A DNA stretch of 14,087 nucleotides from an uncultured Ellagibacter sp. (GTDB lineage: Bacteria; Actinomycetota; Coriobacteriia; Coriobacteriales; Eggerthellaceae): positions 1-14,087 of the forward strand of contig CAKUGU010000052.1 of assembly GCA_934654815.1 (NCBI GenBank), written 5' to 3'. The notes beneath the pieces are model-generated. The model was not told the DNA's origin and did no database searches. It saw nothing but the letters and a program-made list of their open reading frames with translations. How positions within the stretch are numbered: the stretch's first letter is position 1; each line of letters starts with the position of its first letter. Both the position numbers and the translations under genes were made by a program. Of the stretch, positions 13,777-14,087 are shown in pieces.

Positions 13777-14087
13777 ATGAACATCATCGTCGCGATCAAG
13801 GTCGTCGCCGACGACCAGGACATCCAGATCGCCCCCGACGGGTCGTTGGATCTGTCCAAGGCGAAGCCGGTCGTCTCGGCCTACGACTTGAACGCAATCG
13901 AGGCCGCCGCGAAGCTCGCCGAGGCCAATGAAGGCTCCAAGGTCTACGCCGTCACCGTCGGTCCCGCCCAGGTCGACGACTCGAAGCTCAAGAAGAACAT
14001 CATGGCCCGCGGCGTCGACGAGCTGTTCATGGTCGCCGACGATGCCGCCGCCGACCTCGATTCCTTCGCCACCGCTCAGGTGCTTGC
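13777..14087 (+). CDS. Electron transfer flavoprotein beta subunit, FixA-like (3' end outside window)
   Basis: 103 codons are visible from the ATG at 13777, with AGAAGG as Shine-Dalgarno. The N-terminus MNIIVAIKVVADDQDIQI, then DGSLDLSKA, YDLNAIEAA, AVTVGP and ARGVDELFMV follow the ETF-beta fold and, as I recall it, resemble E. coli FixA (partner of the carnitine-reduction dehydrogenase CaiA) more than a mitochondrial-type EtfB. With an alpha subunit, expected just downstream, it would pass electrons to the CaiA-like dehydrogenase. Whether it bifurcates electrons between ferredoxin and the enoyl-CoA cannot be judged from this part. It has its own upstream region with dyad copy 3, 143 bases after the operon's last gene. 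I leave the symbol blank because fixA and etfB cannot be separated on this fragment. Confidence 0.88.
   Translation, partial: MNIIVAIKVVADDQDIQIAPDGSLDLSKAKPVVSAYDLNAIEAAAKLAEANEGSKVYAVTVGPAQVDDSKLKKNIMARGVDELFMVADDAAADLDSFATAQVL

Noticed and set aside
5211..14087. Calling the operon a carnitine (Cai) pathway
   Set aside because: The transferase is FldA/HadA-like, there is no CaiD hydratase or CaiT transporter in view, and the radical dehydratase with activator implies a 2-hydroxyacyl-CoA substrate. Only the dehydrogenase, ligase and ETF resemble Cai/Fix proteins.
1..14087. tRNA, rRNA, CRISPR arrays, insertion sequences, prophage genes
   Set aside because: I saw no repeat-spacer pattern, transposase or integrase motifs, terminal inverted repeats with target duplications, or tRNA-like cloverleaf in reading the window.

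Overview
The window looks like the chromosome of a strictly anaerobic, GC-rich actinobacterium of the Coriobacteriia, most likely family Eggerthellaceae; the genus cannot be fixed from this sequence. The reasons are high GC coding sequence, LuxR-type regulators fused to a multi-spanning membrane domain (abundant in that family), oxygen-sensitive 2-hydroxyacyl-CoA dehydratase genes, and an Etf/acyl-CoA dehydrogenase respiratory style.

Left part (1-4046): the tail of one LuxR-type regulator on the plus strand meets a second, complete membrane-LuxR regulator on the minus strand, tail to tail. A divergent intergenic region follows, then a 663-residue membrane-anchored alpha/beta hydrolase with a polytopic C-terminal domain, closed by a clear intrinsic terminator at 3961-3996.

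Middle (4047-5210): a TetR-family regulator on the minus strand and a 498-base intergenic region holding two copies of a 25-bp dyad (7-bp arms, 11-bp spacer), a perfect 14-bp hairpin and candidate promoters.

Right part (5211-14087): a tight plus-strand operon encoding an FldA/HadA-type CoA transferase, the two subunits of a [4Fe-4S] 2-hydroxyacyl-CoA dehydratase, a CaiA-like acyl-CoA dehydrogenase, the ATP-driven dehydratase activator, a CaiC-like acyl-CoA ligase, and a second, catalytically odd acyl-CoA dehydrogenase paralogue. After a 143-base gap holding a third copy of the dyad, a FixA/EtfB gene begins and runs off the window. The expected chemistry is: 2-hydroxy acid -> 2-hydroxyacyl-CoA (transferase, primed by the ligase) -> 2-enoyl-CoA (dehydratase plus activator) -> saturated acyl-CoA (CaiA-like reductase fed by Etf/Fix). 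This is a reductive, Stickland-like electron sink. The substrate is not identifiable from sequence; aryl-lactates or branched 2-hydroxy acids are precedents for the family.

The most notable signals are (i) the dyad shared by three promoters (tetR, transferase operon, etfB) at nearly identical distances from the start codons, which suggests one regulon; (ii) a second acyl-CoA dehydrogenase lacking the catalytic base at both known positions and an FAD-contact arginine; and (iii) the combination of a radical dehydratase module with a carnitine-type (Cai/Fix) reductase module.
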